From Bin5 sp034422415 (lineage in GTDB: Bacteria > Chloroflexota > Anaerolineae > Caldilineales > Caldilineaceae), in assembly GCA_965202955.1 (NCBI GenBank), contig OZ241871.1, positions 682,001-746,000 on the forward strand: 64,000 nucleotides of DNA. The letters run 5' to 3'. A model generated the notes under the pieces. It was not told where the DNA came from and did no database searches. It worked only from the letters and a program-made list of their open reading frames with translations. Position 1 is the first letter of the stretch. Every line of letters starts with the position of its first letter. Positions 1 through 9,618 of the stretch are shown here, piece by piece. The position numbers were made by a program, and so were the translations under genes.

Positions 1-2
1 AC

Positions 3-1487
3 GGCTACACCCGAGTCTCCAACGGGCGGCGCACCGGCGTCTGCACGGTGCAGGCGGGCGCCGGTGTCGAGAACTCCTTTGCCGGCGTCGCGCAGGCCAA
101 CGCCGACTCGGTCCCGATCCTCTTCCTGCCGGGACACATCGGACGCGACCGGCACGGGTCAACCCGCAACTTCCCGGCCGTGCCCAGCTACCGCCCGATC
201 GCCAAGTGGGCGGAGCAGGTCAACATGCCCGAACGCATGCCCGAGATGATGCGCCGCGCCTTCAGCTACCTGCGCAATGGCCGCCCCGGCCCGGTCATGC
301 TGGAGGTCCCGCGCGATGTGGGCAACGGCGAAATCGACGACGAGTTCGATTACAGGCCGCCGCAAAGGGTGCGGTCAGCCGGAGACCCGGAGGCGGTTGA
401 CGCCGTGATCGCGGCCCTTCTCAAAGCCGAATGTCCTGTCATCCAGGTTGGGCAGGGTGTCCTCTACGCCCAGGCGACCGAGGAGCTGCGGGCGTTCGCA
501 GAACTTGCCGGCGCGCCGGTCATGAGTACGTTGCTCGGCAAAAGCGCCTTCGCCGAAGACCACCCGCTTTCGATCGGCGCGGTGGCCAACGATCGCAGCG
601 TGACCAGGGCGATCGCCCACTACCTCGACAAGGCGGACCTGATCCTGGGCATCGGCTGCAGTTTCAGCCGCGAATGGATGCGGGCGCCGGTGCCGCCCGG
701 CAAGACGATCATCCAGGTAACCAACGACGACCGCGACCTCAACGCTGACATGGAGACCGATCTCGGCGTGCTCGGTGACGCGAAGCTGGTGCTCTACCAG
801 CTGACCGAAACGCTGCAGCGGCAGACGGCCGGCAGCGGGCGCGATCAGGGGCCGGTTGTGAACGAGATCGAAGCGATCAAACGGGACTGGTTCGATGAAT
901 GGGGGCCGCTTCTGACCTCCGACGAGACCCCGATCAATCCGTACCGGGTGATCTGGGACCTGATGCACACGGTCGACCGGACACAGACGATCGTGACGCA
1001 CGATTCCGGCTATGTGCGCGACCAGGTCGTCCCTTTTTTCGAGGCGATCGTGCCGCGCGGCTATCTCGGCTGGGGCAACTCAACGCAGATGGGTCACTCG
1101 ATCGGGCTGGCCCTCGGCGCCCAGGTGGCCGCGCCCGAGAAAACGGTGGTGAACATCATGGGCGACGCCTCGTTCGGCATGTTGGGCCTGGAGATCGAAA
1201 CGGCGGCGCGCAACGAGCTTCCGATCCTGACGATCGTTCTGAACAACTCGGTGATGTGCGGCTCCGAGGCGCAGATGCCGACCGCGGTGGAACGCTACGG
1301 GCTGAAACAGCTGGGCGGCGATTACGCCAAGATCGCCGAGGGGCTGGGCGCGGCGAGCGAAAGGGTCGAGCATCCAGGTGAGGTCGCGCCGGCGATCAAG
1401 CGGGCGCAGCAGGTGCTGTCAGCCGGGCAACCGGCGCTGATCGAAGTGATCACCAAAGAAGAGCAGCGTTTGCCCCGTCTCGCCTAG
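3..1487 (+). CDS. Thiamine-diphosphate-dependent enzyme, acetolactate-synthase-like (5' end outside window)
   Basis: The reading frame is already open at base 3, so the gene enters from the left and the N-terminal part (including the catalytic Glu region) is missing. What remains matches the ThDP-enzyme superfamily: end of the PYR domain, central domain around residues 130-260, and C-terminal PP domain. The PP domain shows the cofactor motif as GDAS followed about 25 residues later by LNNS, the place of the usual GDG...NN. Family members decarboxylate a 2-oxoacid and transfer the activated aldehyde. Substrate cannot be told. The stop overlaps the stop of the convergent PhyH gene. A second, intact ThDP enzyme lies at 39912. 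Acetolactate synthase proper is possible but the sugar-catabolic setting favours a relative. Confidence 0.85.
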   Translation, partial: GYTRVSNGRRTGVCTVQAGAGVENSFAGVAQANADSVPILFLPGHIGRDRHGSTRNFPAVPSYRPIAKWAEQVNMPERMPEMMRRAFSYLRNGRPGPVMLEVPRDVGNGEIDDEFDYRPPQRVRSAGDPEAVDAVIAALLKAECPVIQVGQGVLYAQATEELRAFAELAGAPVMSTLLGKSAFAEDHPLSIGAVANDRSVTRAIAHYLDKADLILGIGCSFSREWMRAPVPPGKTIIQVTNDDRDLNADMETDLGVLGDAKLVLYQLTETLQRQTAGSGRDQGPVVNEIEAIKRDWFDEWGPLLTSDETPINPYRVIWDLMHTVDRTQTIVTHDSGYVRDQVVPFFEAIVPRGYLGWGNSTQMGHSIGLALGAQVAAPEKTVVNIMGDASFGMLGLEIETAARNELPILTIVLNNSVMCGSEAQMPTAVERYGLKQLGGDYAKIAEGLGAASERVEHPGEVAPAIKRAQQVLSAGQPALIEVITKEEQRLPRLA

Positions 1488-2281
1488 CCGTCAACAGCCG
1501 GAAGGCGCGGCCGGTGCGGGGCCGCGATCTCGCGCATGCCATCCCACTCCCGCCAGATGTCGGACAGTGTTTCGAACCGCTGCGTCTCGTGGTCAACATG
1601 TCTGAGGCGAAAATAGATCGCGTAGCGCGGATGGGGAGAGAGGTTGGGCGCGGCGGTGTGGGCGACCTGGTAGTGTACGAGGAAGGCATCGCCGGGGCGG
1701 GCGGTCATCATCTGCGGCTGCGGCATCTCCACGGGCGGCATCTCATTGGCGTCGCCCTGCATTATGAAGTCAGTCCCGTTCTCACGGAAATACTGTTCGA
1801 ACAGACGGTGCGTGCCGGGCCACGCGACCAGGTTGCCGGCGTAGTCGGTCGCGACCTCGCTCAGGGCGATACCGACCAGCAGCGTGAAGCTGAGAAGCTC
1901 TCCGGCGGGGACGCCGTTGTGGGGCGAGTAGCGGCCATCCAGATGGGGACGCAGCGCGGCCGGCGGATCGTCAAACAGGGGAAAACGGACCGCGATCTGG
2001 CCCGCGGTCACCGGATTGATCTTTCCCGCACCGATCATCGACTCCGCCAGCGTTTTGACCGGCGTCCGGTTGTAGAGATCGGTGATCACGGGCGCTTGGC
2101 GCAGCTCCGGGCAGAACGACCGCGACCTGAAGTTGATCATCTCGGCCGGATCGATCCCGTTGCCAAAGGAGTGGTTGATCGCCTTGACGGCGGCGTTGAC
2201 CATGACGCCCGGCACCGCGCCGGGAATATGGACATAGCCTTTTTCAAAAAAGCCAACTTTCTGCGCGTGGGTCAGCTGCAT
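1484..2281 (-). CDS. Phytanoyl-CoA dioxygenase (PhyH) family Fe(II)/2-oxoglutarate oxygenase
   Basis: About 265 residues, typical for PhyH. The iron-binding triad is readable: HLD in the sequence PHLDG, and a distal His in VAHTAAP followed by an Arg that would hold 2-oxoglutarate. Such enzymes hydroxylate a small organic substrate using O2 and 2-oxoglutarate; the substrate is unknown. I chose the ATG at 2281 because a GGGGGTG ribosome site sits just upstream; the frame also extends to 2329 without a better start. It faces the ThDP gene with overlapping stop codons. It is not in an obvious operon. One of six PhyH genes in the window. Confidence 0.85.
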   Translation of the reverse strand: MQLTHAQKVGFFEKGYVHIPGAVPGVMVNAAVKAINHSFGNGIDPAEMINFRSRSFCPELRQAPVITDLYNRTPVKTLAESMIGAGKINPVTAGQIAVRFPLFDDPPAALRPHLDGRYSPHNGVPAGELLSFTLLVGIALSEVATDYAGNLVAWPGTHRLFEQYFRENGTDFIMQGDANEMPPVEMPQPQMMTARPGDAFLVHYQVAHTAAPNLSPHPRYAIYFRLRHVDHETQRFETLSDIWREWDGMREIAAPHRPRLPAVDG

Positions 2282-2409
2282 CGCCGTCACCCCCGTCTGT
2301 AAAGTATATGAACAGAACCCATTAGACACCGACGGGGGTGGAAAGACAAACTATCTCCGCATAGCTGCTCAGCCATAGTCGGAAATCAGCGAAGGGATAG
2401 ACAAAACTC

Positions 2410-3831
2410 GTGAACAAGACCAGGATCCGCACGCTCTTTCTGGGTAGCCCGGAGGGGGAGAGTTTTCCCGTCGGGGAGAACAGGGAATGGCCGATCTACG
2501 AGGGAGAGTTCGGCCACGAGCGCGTCGCGGCCCGCTACCGGCAGGAGCTCAAAGCCTACGCCAGCGATGTCGAATTCACCGGCCAGACGCTCGTGCGTAC
2601 GCGCCGGGAGCTGGAGAGCGCGGCCGCAGCTGTGCGCGAAGAGGAGGGAGTCCTTGCTTTCATCCTCAGCCTCTTTCCCAATGCCTTGCAGAAAGAGATC
2701 GCGAGCTGGGGCAAGCCGACCGTGATGTTCAACCCGGTCGAGGCCCCCCTCTCCCCGCTCGGCTGGCTGCACAACTTTGTCCCCGTCAAGGGCAAGAGCA
2801 ACGTCATCCCCGTGCTCTCCTCCGACTTTGCCGACGTCGGCAAAAAGATCGGCGTGCTCAAGGCGATCCACAAGCTGGCGCAGTCAAAGGTCCTCTACCA
2901 GCAGTCCCTGACCCAAGAGCAGGTGGAGTCCAGCCGCAGATGGTTCGAGGAAGGCTGGGGCGGCATCCACCTCTTCAGCGACCTGACGCCCCTCAACGAC
3001 AGCTTCATCCAGCAGGCCAAGGAGAGGCTCGGGCTGGAGATAAAGTCGATCCCGCCGGACCGCGTCATCGCGGCCTACCAGAACGCCGACGCCGAAACTG
3101 CGCAAGAGCTGGCCCGCCGCCGGATGGCTGCGGCCACCGAGGTGGTCGAACCGACCGGGCAGGATGTGGTCGAGTCCTGCAAGTTGTACCTCGGCATCAA
3201 GCAGATTCTGGCGGAGGAAAACGCTCAGGCGATCACCGAACACGGTATCTGTATGGGCAGCGGTCCATACCCGCTCCCCTGCCTGGCCTTCTCGATGCTC
3301 AACGACGAGGGTCTGGCCGGCATCTGCCAGCTCGATCTCTCCAGCACGATCACCCAGCTGCTGCTAGGCTACCTCGCCGACCGCCCCGGCTTCATCGGCC
3401 ATATTCATATTGATACAGGACGAAACCTGATTGGGATGTCGCACGATTTCAGCGCGACGAAGATGGGGGGCTGGGACGGCGAGGAAGCGGAGGAGTACGC
3501 TTTTCGGAATCACCAGGGCCTCTACCGCAGCACCTGCGTGAACGTACAGATGGAGGTCGGCCAGACGGTGACGATCGCCCAGTTCGTCCCTTTCGACCGC
3601 ATGTACGCCTTCACCGGCGTTATCGACAGCAACGTCAGCCCGCAGCGCGACTGCCGCACATCGGTCGCCATCCGCGTCGCCGATGCCAAACGCCTGCTGC
3701 GCAACTGCATGAAGGCCGAGCACCCCCTCACCCCCGGCGGCCACAGGCTCCTCTTCTACGGCGACTGGCTCGACGAAATCGAAGATATCGGCCAGCTGCT
3801 CGGCTTTGAGGTGGTGAATGACATGGAGTGA
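2410..3831 (+). CDS. L-fucose/L-arabinose isomerase-like protein
   Basis: 473 residues with the layout of the fucose/arabinose isomerase superfamily: two Rossmann-like N-terminal domains and a C-terminal beta domain ending in GGHRLLFYGDW. Family enzymes interconvert aldoses and ketoses with a divalent metal. Here the region that normally reads CE.D...D reads CQLD...GHIHIDT, so two usual metal ligands look substituted; the protein may bind a different ligand or be a non-catalytic relative. It opens a likely three-gene run with the MDR dehydrogenase (114 bases downstream) and GH4. It is divergent from the PhyH at 1484. Function remains uncertain. Confidence 0.6.
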   Translation: MNKTRIRTLFLGSPEGESFPVGENREWPIYEGEFGHERVAARYRQELKAYASDVEFTGQTLVRTRRELESAAAAVREEEGVLAFILSLFPNALQKEIASWGKPTVMFNPVEAPLSPLGWLHNFVPVKGKSNVIPVLSSDFADVGKKIGVLKAIHKLAQSKVLYQQSLTQEQVESSRRWFEEGWGGIHLFSDLTPLNDSFIQQAKERLGLEIKSIPPDRVIAAYQNADAETAQELARRRMAAATEVVEPTGQDVVESCKLYLGIKQILAEENAQAITEHGICMGSGPYPLPCLAFSMLNDEGLAGICQLDLSSTITQLLLGYLADRPGFIGHIHIDTGRNLIGMSHDFSATKMGGWDGEEAEEYAFRNHQGLYRSTCVNVQMEVGQTVTIAQFVPFDRMYAFTGVIDSNVSPQRDCRTSVAIRVADAKRLLRNCMKAEHPLTPGGHRLLFYGDWLDEIEDIGQLLGFEVVNDME

Positions 3832-3945
3832 GGAGGACGTGTGCGCCTAGCACCGCGCGACTAAAGAAGGCACTCCCCACCGCTTGTCTTGATGGTTGAT
3901 GCCGAAGGCGGAGGATGACCCATCGGCAACGATTTCGGAGAAAAG

Positions 3946-4992
3946 ATGATCAGAATCAAGGCAGCTGAAATCACCGCCCCGCGACAGATAACGCTTGTCA
4001 GAGACGAGATCGCCGAACCCGGCGCGGGGGAGGTGGCGATACGCTCCCTGTACTCGGGCATCAGTCATGGGACCGAGATGAACGTCTATCGCGGCGATGC
4101 GCCGATGTGGCAACGGAAACGGGACCGCAGCAGGCGGCTGTTCGTGGATGCCGACGAGCCCGAGTGGCAGTACCCTTTGCGCTATGGATATGCCTGTGTA
4201 GGGGTGGTCGCGGCGGTGGGGCCCGATGTGGCGCAGGTTGCCGAAGGAGATGTCGTCTTCTGCTTCGGTCCGCACCAGACGGCGCACGTGTTGCCGGCAC
4301 GTTCTGTGTTCAAGTTGCCGGAGGGCATCGACCCGAAGGCGGGCGTCCTGGTGGCCAACCTGAACACAACCTTCAACGGCATGCTGGACGCGGGCTTGCG
4401 CCTGGGCGAGTGTGTGGTTGTCTTTGGACAAGGAATCCTTGGGCAGCTCACGGTACAGTGGGCGAAGCTCTCGAACGCGTCGCCGGTGATTGCGGTTGAC
4501 CTGATCGAGAAGCGGCTTGAGATCTCCAAAGAGGTCGGCGGGGCGGACCTTGTCTACAATGCGGGCGAGGTAAGAGATATCGCGATGACTGTGCGGGAGC
4601 TGACGGACAATCGCGGCGCGGACGTCGTGTTTGAGTTCTCGGCCAGCGATCGCGCTTTGAACGAGGCGATCCGCACCGCCTGTTACAACGGCAAGGTTAT
4701 CGTGATGTCGTGGTTTGCAGGCGCGCTGGCCAACGTCTACCTTGGCGCGGAGTTCCACCACAACCGCATCCAACTGATCTCGTCGCAGTTAAGCGGCATC
4801 AGCCCTGATCTGTCGCATCGGTGGACGCCCGCTCGCCGTATGGAGGCCGTCCTGTCGCTGATGCCCCAACTACGGCTGGAGGAGCTGATCACCGACGTAA
4901 TCGACCACGATGACGCCGCCGCGGCATATGAACTGATCGACAAAAGGCCGCAGGATGTCCTGCAGGTCGTGCTTGCCTACGGCAATCGCTGA
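3946..4992 (+). CDS. MDR-superfamily dehydrogenase without the catalytic-zinc cysteine
   Basis: 348 residues: GroES-like N-terminal domain, then a Rossmann domain with nucleotide-binding sequence VFGQGILGQ near residue 163. The N-terminal motif that usually reads GICGTD reads GISHGTE, so the first zinc-ligand Cys is Ser. This places it with the GTE-type zinc-binding-dehydrogenase relatives rather than classic alcohol dehydrogenases. It probably oxidises or reduces a sugar or polyol with NAD(P). A GGAGAAAAG ribosome site precedes the ATG. It lies 56 bases ahead of a GH4 gene, so a shared sugar pathway is likely. Confidence 0.8.
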   Translation: MIRIKAAEITAPRQITLVRDEIAEPGAGEVAIRSLYSGISHGTEMNVYRGDAPMWQRKRDRSRRLFVDADEPEWQYPLRYGYACVGVVAAVGPDVAQVAEGDVVFCFGPHQTAHVLPARSVFKLPEGIDPKAGVLVANLNTTFNGMLDAGLRLGECVVVFGQGILGQLTVQWAKLSNASPVIAVDLIEKRLEISKEVGGADLVYNAGEVRDIAMTVRELTDNRGADVVFEFSASDRALNEAIRTACYNGKVIVMSWFAGALANVYLGAEFHHNRIQLISSQLSGISPDLSHRWTPARRMEAVLSLMPQLRLEELITDVIDHDDAAAAYELIDKRPQDVLQVVLAYGNR

Positions 4993-5048
4993 GTTGCCCG
5001 TCGGGACGCGTTCATCGTTTCCGAACGGGGAAAGGAAGGGGAAGAGAA

Positions 5049-6365
5049 ATGGGCAAAATCGCTTTCATCGGCGCGGGGAGCCGAGGTTTCGCAAAGCAGC
5101 TGATGATGGACATTCTGACGCGGCCGGCGCTGGCCGAGGGCACGGTCAGCCTGATGGACGTCAGCCAGGAGTACGTCGAGATCACAGCGGCACTGGCCGC
5201 CAAGATTGTCGACCATCTCAACCTGCCGACCAAGATCGAGGCCACGACCGACCGCCGCCGCGCGCTGGACGGCGCCGACTACGTCATCTCCACCATCCGG
5301 CCGACCGGCATCGACACGCGCACCGAATCGATCCTGATTGCAGAAAAGTACGGTGTCCTGCAGGTCGTTGGCGGCGAAACGGGCGCGAGCGCGATGGAGT
5401 GCGCAATCAAGTACCTGCCGCGTCTGCTGGAGATCGTTCGCGACATCGAAGAGCTCTGCCCCGACGCTCTCTTCCTGCACTACTCGAACCCGACGCCGAT
5501 TCTTTCGTGGGCCCTCAACAAGGTGACGTCGGTACGCAGCATCGGCATGTGTCACAGCGTGCAAGGGACCGCAGAGGAATTGACGCACTACATCGGCGCG
5601 CCGATCGAAGAGACCGGACACTGGGTCGCCGGCGTGAACCATCAGGCCTGGTTCCTGCGATTAGAGTGGAACGGCGAGGACGCCTACCCCTTGCTGCGCG
5701 AGAAGATGACCGACCCGGCAATCTACGAGCAGGACATCGTCCGCTTCGAGATGATGAAGCATTTCGGCTACTTCATCACCGAGTCGAGCCATCACAACTC
5801 GGAGTATGTACCCTACTTCCGCAAGAATCGCGAGCTTGTCGACCGCTACTCCAACAAGCGCGGCCGCCTGGCCGGCGAAGTGCGATTTGAGACTGGCAGA
5901 GACAGCTACATCAGGCGTAAGGCCGCGCAGGTCGAAGAACTGAAGGAGGAGGCGTTCGGCAGTGCGCCGCTGGCGATCGAGCGCGGCGCAGAGTACGTAT
6001 CGGGCATTTTCAACGCCATCGAAAGCAACGAGCCGTTCCGCTTCAACGGCAATGTGATCAACACCGGACTGATCACCAATCTGCCGCCCGGCTGCGTTGT
6101 CGAGGTGCCCTGCCTGGTGGACAACATGGGCGTGCACCCCTGTCATGTAGGAGATCTGCCGCCGCAATGCGCCTCATTGAACCGGAACCGTATCGCCGGC
6201 GATGAACTGATGGTCAAGGGCATCCTGGAGGAGGACCGACAGGCCATCGAGCAGGCGATTGCGCTCGACCCGCTGGCCGCGGCGGTCTGCACGCTCGATC
6301 AGATACACGAACTGACCGAAGAGCTGTTCAGCGTCCTCGGCCCGGAGTTCGAGCTGTTCAAATAA
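5049..6365 (+). CDS. GH4 family glycosidase, alpha-galactosidase type
   Basis: 438 residues. N-terminal NAD-binding motif GAGSRGF (residues 8-14), then SNPTP near 146-150, the metal motif CHSV at 168-171 and GVNH with His198. GH4 enzymes cleave glycosides by an NAD- and Mn-dependent redox mechanism in the cytoplasm. In this family the four residues at the metal Cys track specificity, and CHSV is the alpha-galactosidase signature. No signal peptide. It ends a three-gene plus-strand run and faces a second GH4 gene tail to tail, 72 bases away. An alternative is another alpha-hexoside or glycoside of an acidic sugar. Confidence 0.9.
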   Translation: MGKIAFIGAGSRGFAKQLMMDILTRPALAEGTVSLMDVSQEYVEITAALAAKIVDHLNLPTKIEATTDRRRALDGADYVISTIRPTGIDTRTESILIAEKYGVLQVVGGETGASAMECAIKYLPRLLEIVRDIEELCPDALFLHYSNPTPILSWALNKVTSVRSIGMCHSVQGTAEELTHYIGAPIEETGHWVAGVNHQAWFLRLEWNGEDAYPLLREKMTDPAIYEQDIVRFEMMKHFGYFITESSHHNSEYVPYFRKNRELVDRYSNKRGRLAGEVRFETGRDSYIRRKAAQVEELKEEAFGSAPLAIERGAEYVSGIFNAIESNEPFRFNGNVINTGLITNLPPGCVVEVPCLVDNMGVHPCHVGDLPPQCASLNRNRIAGDELMVKGILEEDRQAIEQAIALDPLAAAVCTLDQIHELTEELFSVLGPEFELFK

Positions 6366-6437
6366 AGGGGGTTGCCCAGCCACTGCCCCTGAAACGCTGG
6401 CCTGCCGCAACGCGTTCCGGCCGCAATACGCGTGCGT

Positions 6438-7736
6438 CTACTGGAACTGGGGCAGATGTTCGGCGTCGGCCTCGAAGAGCTCCTCCACCATATCGTGGAT
6501 CTGGTCCAGTGTGCAGACGGACGCGGTCAGCGGATCCAGGCCGACCGCCTGCTCGATCGCTTTGCGGTCGGCTTCGAGCGCGCCCTTGACGGTCAGCTCG
6601 TCGCCCGCCAGGCGACTGCGGTTCAGAGAAGCGCACTGCGGCGGCAGGTCGCCGACGAAGCAGGGATGGATGCCCATGTTGTCTACCAGGCACGGCACTT
6701 CGACGCAGCAGCCCGGCGGCAGATTGGTGATCAGCCCATCGTTCAGCACGTTGCCGTTGAAGCGGATCGGCACGTTGGTCTCCATCGCATTGATGATCTC
6801 GATGCAGTACTCCTCGCTCGTGTCGACCGTGACCGGCCCATCGCCAAATGCCTCGACGCGCAGCTCCTCCCTCCGCTCCTCCGCCCTGCCAACCGAGGAG
6901 ACCAGCAGGTCCTCCCAGTTGCCAACTTTGGGCGCGTAGCGCGCAATCATCTCCGGCGTGCGGCGGAAGTAGGGCACGTACTCCGAATTGTGGTAGCTGG
7001 ACTCGGTCAGAAAATGGCCGAAATACTTCATCATCTCCCAGCGCACCCTGTCCTGCGCGTAGATTGCCGGGTCCTCCATCTTCTCGCGCAGCAGGGGATA
7101 GGCGTCCTCGCCGTTCCACTCATAGCGCAGGAACCAGGCCTGGTGGTTGACCCCGGCCACCCAGTGACCTGTCTCCTCAAAGGGCGCGCCGAGGTAGTGC
7201 GCCAGCTCCATCGCCGTCCCCTGCACGCTGTGGCAGAGCCCGATACTCTTGATCGGCGAAGCAATGTTCATCGCCCAGGGGACCGTAGTGGTGGGATTGG
7301 CGTAGTGCAGGAACCAGGCGTCGGGACACAGCTCCTCCATGTCGCGGCAGATGTCGAGCATCACCGGGATGTAGCGCAACGCGTGGAATACGCCGCCCGG
7401 GCCGGTCGTGCAGCCGACCGCCTGGTCGACCCCGTATTTGCGCTGGATCTTGTGCTCGACCATGCGCGCCTCGAGACCGTGCAGCAGGATCACCGAGATC
7501 ACATAGTCGGACCCCTCCAGCGCGCGCCGCCGGTCGGTGCTCGACTCGATCTTTGTGCCCACGCCCAGCTGTTTCGCCATCTTTTTGGCCAAGGCGGTCG
7601 TAATGTCCAGGTAGTCCTGGTTGATGTCCATCAGGGAGAGCGTTCCCTCGGCCAGCGCGGGCCGGGTGAGAATGTCTGCGATAAACCTCTTGCTGAATCC
7701 GGTGCTGCCGGCGCCGATCAAGGTAATCTTAGCCAC
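6438..7736 (-). CDS. GH4 family glycosidase, alpha-galactosidase type (second copy)
   Basis: 432 residues, collinear with the convergent GH4 protein: GAGSTGF at 8-14, CHSV at 168-171 and GVNHQAWF at 196-203 fall at identical residue numbers. The two differ in the substrate-side stretch near residues 83-115 (for example VILLHGLEA here against TIRPTGIDT), so they probably act on different glycosides. It is the last gene of the minus-strand importer operon (binding protein, two permeases, GH4), which implies that it cleaves the sugar that this importer brings in. A good AGGAGATGAAACG leader precedes the ATG. Confidence 0.9.
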   Translation of the reverse strand: MAKITLIGAGSTGFSKRFIADILTRPALAEGTLSLMDINQDYLDITTALAKKMAKQLGVGTKIESSTDRRRALEGSDYVISVILLHGLEARMVEHKIQRKYGVDQAVGCTTGPGGVFHALRYIPVMLDICRDMEELCPDAWFLHYANPTTTVPWAMNIASPIKSIGLCHSVQGTAMELAHYLGAPFEETGHWVAGVNHQAWFLRYEWNGEDAYPLLREKMEDPAIYAQDRVRWEMMKYFGHFLTESSYHNSEYVPYFRRTPEMIARYAPKVGNWEDLLVSSVGRAEERREELRVEAFGDGPVTVDTSEEYCIEIINAMETNVPIRFNGNVLNDGLITNLPPGCCVEVPCLVDNMGIHPCFVGDLPPQCASLNRSRLAGDELTVKGALEADRKAIEQAVGLDPLTASVCTLDQIHDMVEELFEADAEHLPQFQ

Positions 7737-7752
7737 GTTTCATCTCCTTTGT

Positions 7753-8655
7753 TTAGCCCTTTACGCCGCTGATCACGACACCCTGAATGAAATGACGCTG
7801 GAAGATAAAGAAGATAACAACGGGAGGCAGAGACATGAGCAGGGCGATGGCCATGGTGTGCGAGAAAAAGTGAACGGCCGGATAGGCGCCGCCCTTGGAC
7901 CACATGGCAATGCCGATGCTCAACGTCTGTTTGTCGGCCGTGTTGAGATAGATCAGCGGCCCGAGCAGATCATTCCACTGCTCCATGAAGGTAAAAATGG
8001 CCACCGTTCCCAGCACCGGCATCGACAATGGAAGGATGATGCGGGTGAAGATGTCCAAATAGCTGGCCCCGTCGATACGCGCCGCGTCGTCGTAGTCAAG
8101 CGGAATTGTCATGAAAAACTGCCGCAGGAGGAATACGTAAAAGGCGCCGCCGCCGAAAAAGGCCGGGACAACCAGGGGCAATAGCGAGTTGAGCCAGCGC
8201 AACTCCTTGAAGATAAGGTACTGGGGAATCAGCGTCACCTGGTAGGGGATCATCATCGTACTCAGCACCAGGATGAAAAGCGGCCCCCGCCATCGGAAAC
8301 GGAGGCGGGCGAATGCGTAGGCGGTCATGCTGGCGGTCAGCAGCCGGCCGATTTCAACCCCAATGACCAGAAGAACCGTGTTGCGGAAATAGCCGAAGAA
8401 AGGCATCTGATCCAGGGCGTAAGGATAGTTCTGCCAGAAAACCGGATTGGGAATCCAGCTAGGGGGTACCTTCCAGACCTCCTGCGGGTCCTTCAGTGAA
8501 GAGGACAGCATGAAGAGGAATGGCACCATGAAGAGAAAGCCCAGGCCTAGAAGCAAGGCGTAGATGATCAGCTTGAACCAGAAATTACGACTGCGGCGGC
8601 CCTGCCACCACTGCGCAATCATGGTTGGCTGCGGTCTTGTCAGTGCTTGCGTCAT
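7753..8655 (-). CDS. Carbohydrate ABC transporter permease, MalG type (CUT1)
   Basis: 300 residues with about six membrane segments. The cytoplasmic EAA loop reads DDAARIDGA followed by LPLS, the contact site for the ATPase. Ends in VISGVKG, the usual MalG-type tail. Its start overlaps the stop of the partner permease by four bases, so the two are translationally coupled. No ATPase gene is present in this operon; as is common for CUT1 systems, a shared MsmK/UgpC-type ATPase elsewhere probably drives it. Confidence 0.93.
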   Translation of the reverse strand: MTQALTRPQPTMIAQWWQGRRSRNFWFKLIIYALLLGLGFLFMVPFLFMLSSSLKDPQEVWKVPPSWIPNPVFWQNYPYALDQMPFFGYFRNTVLLVIGVEIGRLLTASMTAYAFARLRFRWRGPLFILVLSTMMIPYQVTLIPQYLIFKELRWLNSLLPLVVPAFFGGGAFYVFLLRQFFMTIPLDYDDAARIDGASYLDIFTRIILPLSMPVLGTVAIFTFMEQWNDLLGPLIYLNTADKQTLSIGIAMWSKGGAYPAVHFFSHTMAIALLMSLPPVVIFFIFQRHFIQGVVISGVKG

Positions 8656-9584
8656 GATCTCTCTTCCGCCTCATAGTATACGAGCCGACCGGACAGGCGC
8701 AGGAGCAGAAGGGTCAGCGCCAGAATGATGATGAACAGTACCCAGGCCAGGGCCGAGGCATAACCCATCTGCAGGAAACGCCAGCCGTGGTTGTAGAGAT
8801 GCAGCACAAAAAAGAGCGTGGAGTTGACGGGTCCGCCGTCGGTCATCACGAACGCGGCAGTAAAAACCTGAAATGAACCGATCATGCTCGTAACAGTAAC
8901 GAACAGGATGACGGGCGACGTCATCGGCAAAGTGACATGGATAAACCGGGACCACGCGCCGGCGCCGTCAAGTTCGGCGGCTTCATAGAGCGAGGTGGGA
9001 ACGCTTTGCAGCCCGGCCAAATAGATGACCATGCCGCCTCCGATTCCCCACAGACTGATAATGATAAAGGTAGGCAGCGCCCATTCGGTCGAAGCCAGCC
9101 ACTTGGGACCTTCAATGCCAATCCCAGCCAGGGCGGAGTTGGCCAGGCCGATCTCGGGATGGAACACCCACATCCACATCAGAGCGGTGGCGACGGCGGG
9201 CGTGACCGCGGGCAGAAAGAAGACCGTGCGGAAGACCGAAAGTCCGTGAACGGTCTGGTTGAGAAGGATGGCCAGCGCGTAGGCGGTCACAAGCTGCAGC
9301 GGCACAATTGCCACGGTGTAGATCGTGGTCACCTTGAGGGACTGCCAGAACAGAGGATCCCCCGAGACCATCTGGGTGTAGTTGCGAATCCCGACGAATT
9401 CAGGCGAATGGAGGATTGGATACTCGGTAAAGGAAAGAAAGAGGGAGGCGACAATCGGAAATGCGGTAAAGGCCAGGAAGCCGATCAGCCAGGGCGTCAG
9501 GAACAGAAAAGCGATCCGCTCCTCATGCTGGCGCAGTGAAACCAGCCCGCTTCGTTTCGATGTCACCTCATTCGCAACGGCCAT
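8652..9584 (-). CDS. Carbohydrate ABC transporter permease, MalF type (CUT1)
   Basis: About 310 residues, six predicted membrane segments, EAA loop LYEAAELDGAGAW followed by LPMTSP. It partners with the MalG-type permease at 7753. I start it at 9584 because GGGAGG lies seven bases upstream; the frame runs further to 9608 but the codon there has no such site. An inverted repeat lies between this gene and the binding-protein gene upstream. Confidence 0.93.
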   Translation of the reverse strand: MAVANEVTSKRSGLVSLRQHEERIAFLFLTPWLIGFLAFTAFPIVASLFLSFTEYPILHSPEFVGIRNYTQMVSGDPLFWQSLKVTTIYTVAIVPLQLVTAYALAILLNQTVHGLSVFRTVFFLPAVTPAVATALMWMWVFHPEIGLANSALAGIGIEGPKWLASTEWALPTFIIISLWGIGGGMVIYLAGLQSVPTSLYEAAELDGAGAWSRFIHVTLPMTSPVILFVTVTSMIGSFQVFTAAFVMTDGGPVNSTLFFVLHLYNHGWRFLQMGYASALAWVLFIIILALTLLLLRLSGRLVYYEAEERS

Positions 9585-9618
9585 TTGCGCACCTCCCTCT
9601 TTGCCCACTCCCGCATAA

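Noticed and set aside
375..1001. Minus-strand frame of 208 codons opposite the ThDP enzyme
   Set aside because: High-GC antisense shadow with no motif; the plus-strand frame has a clear family.
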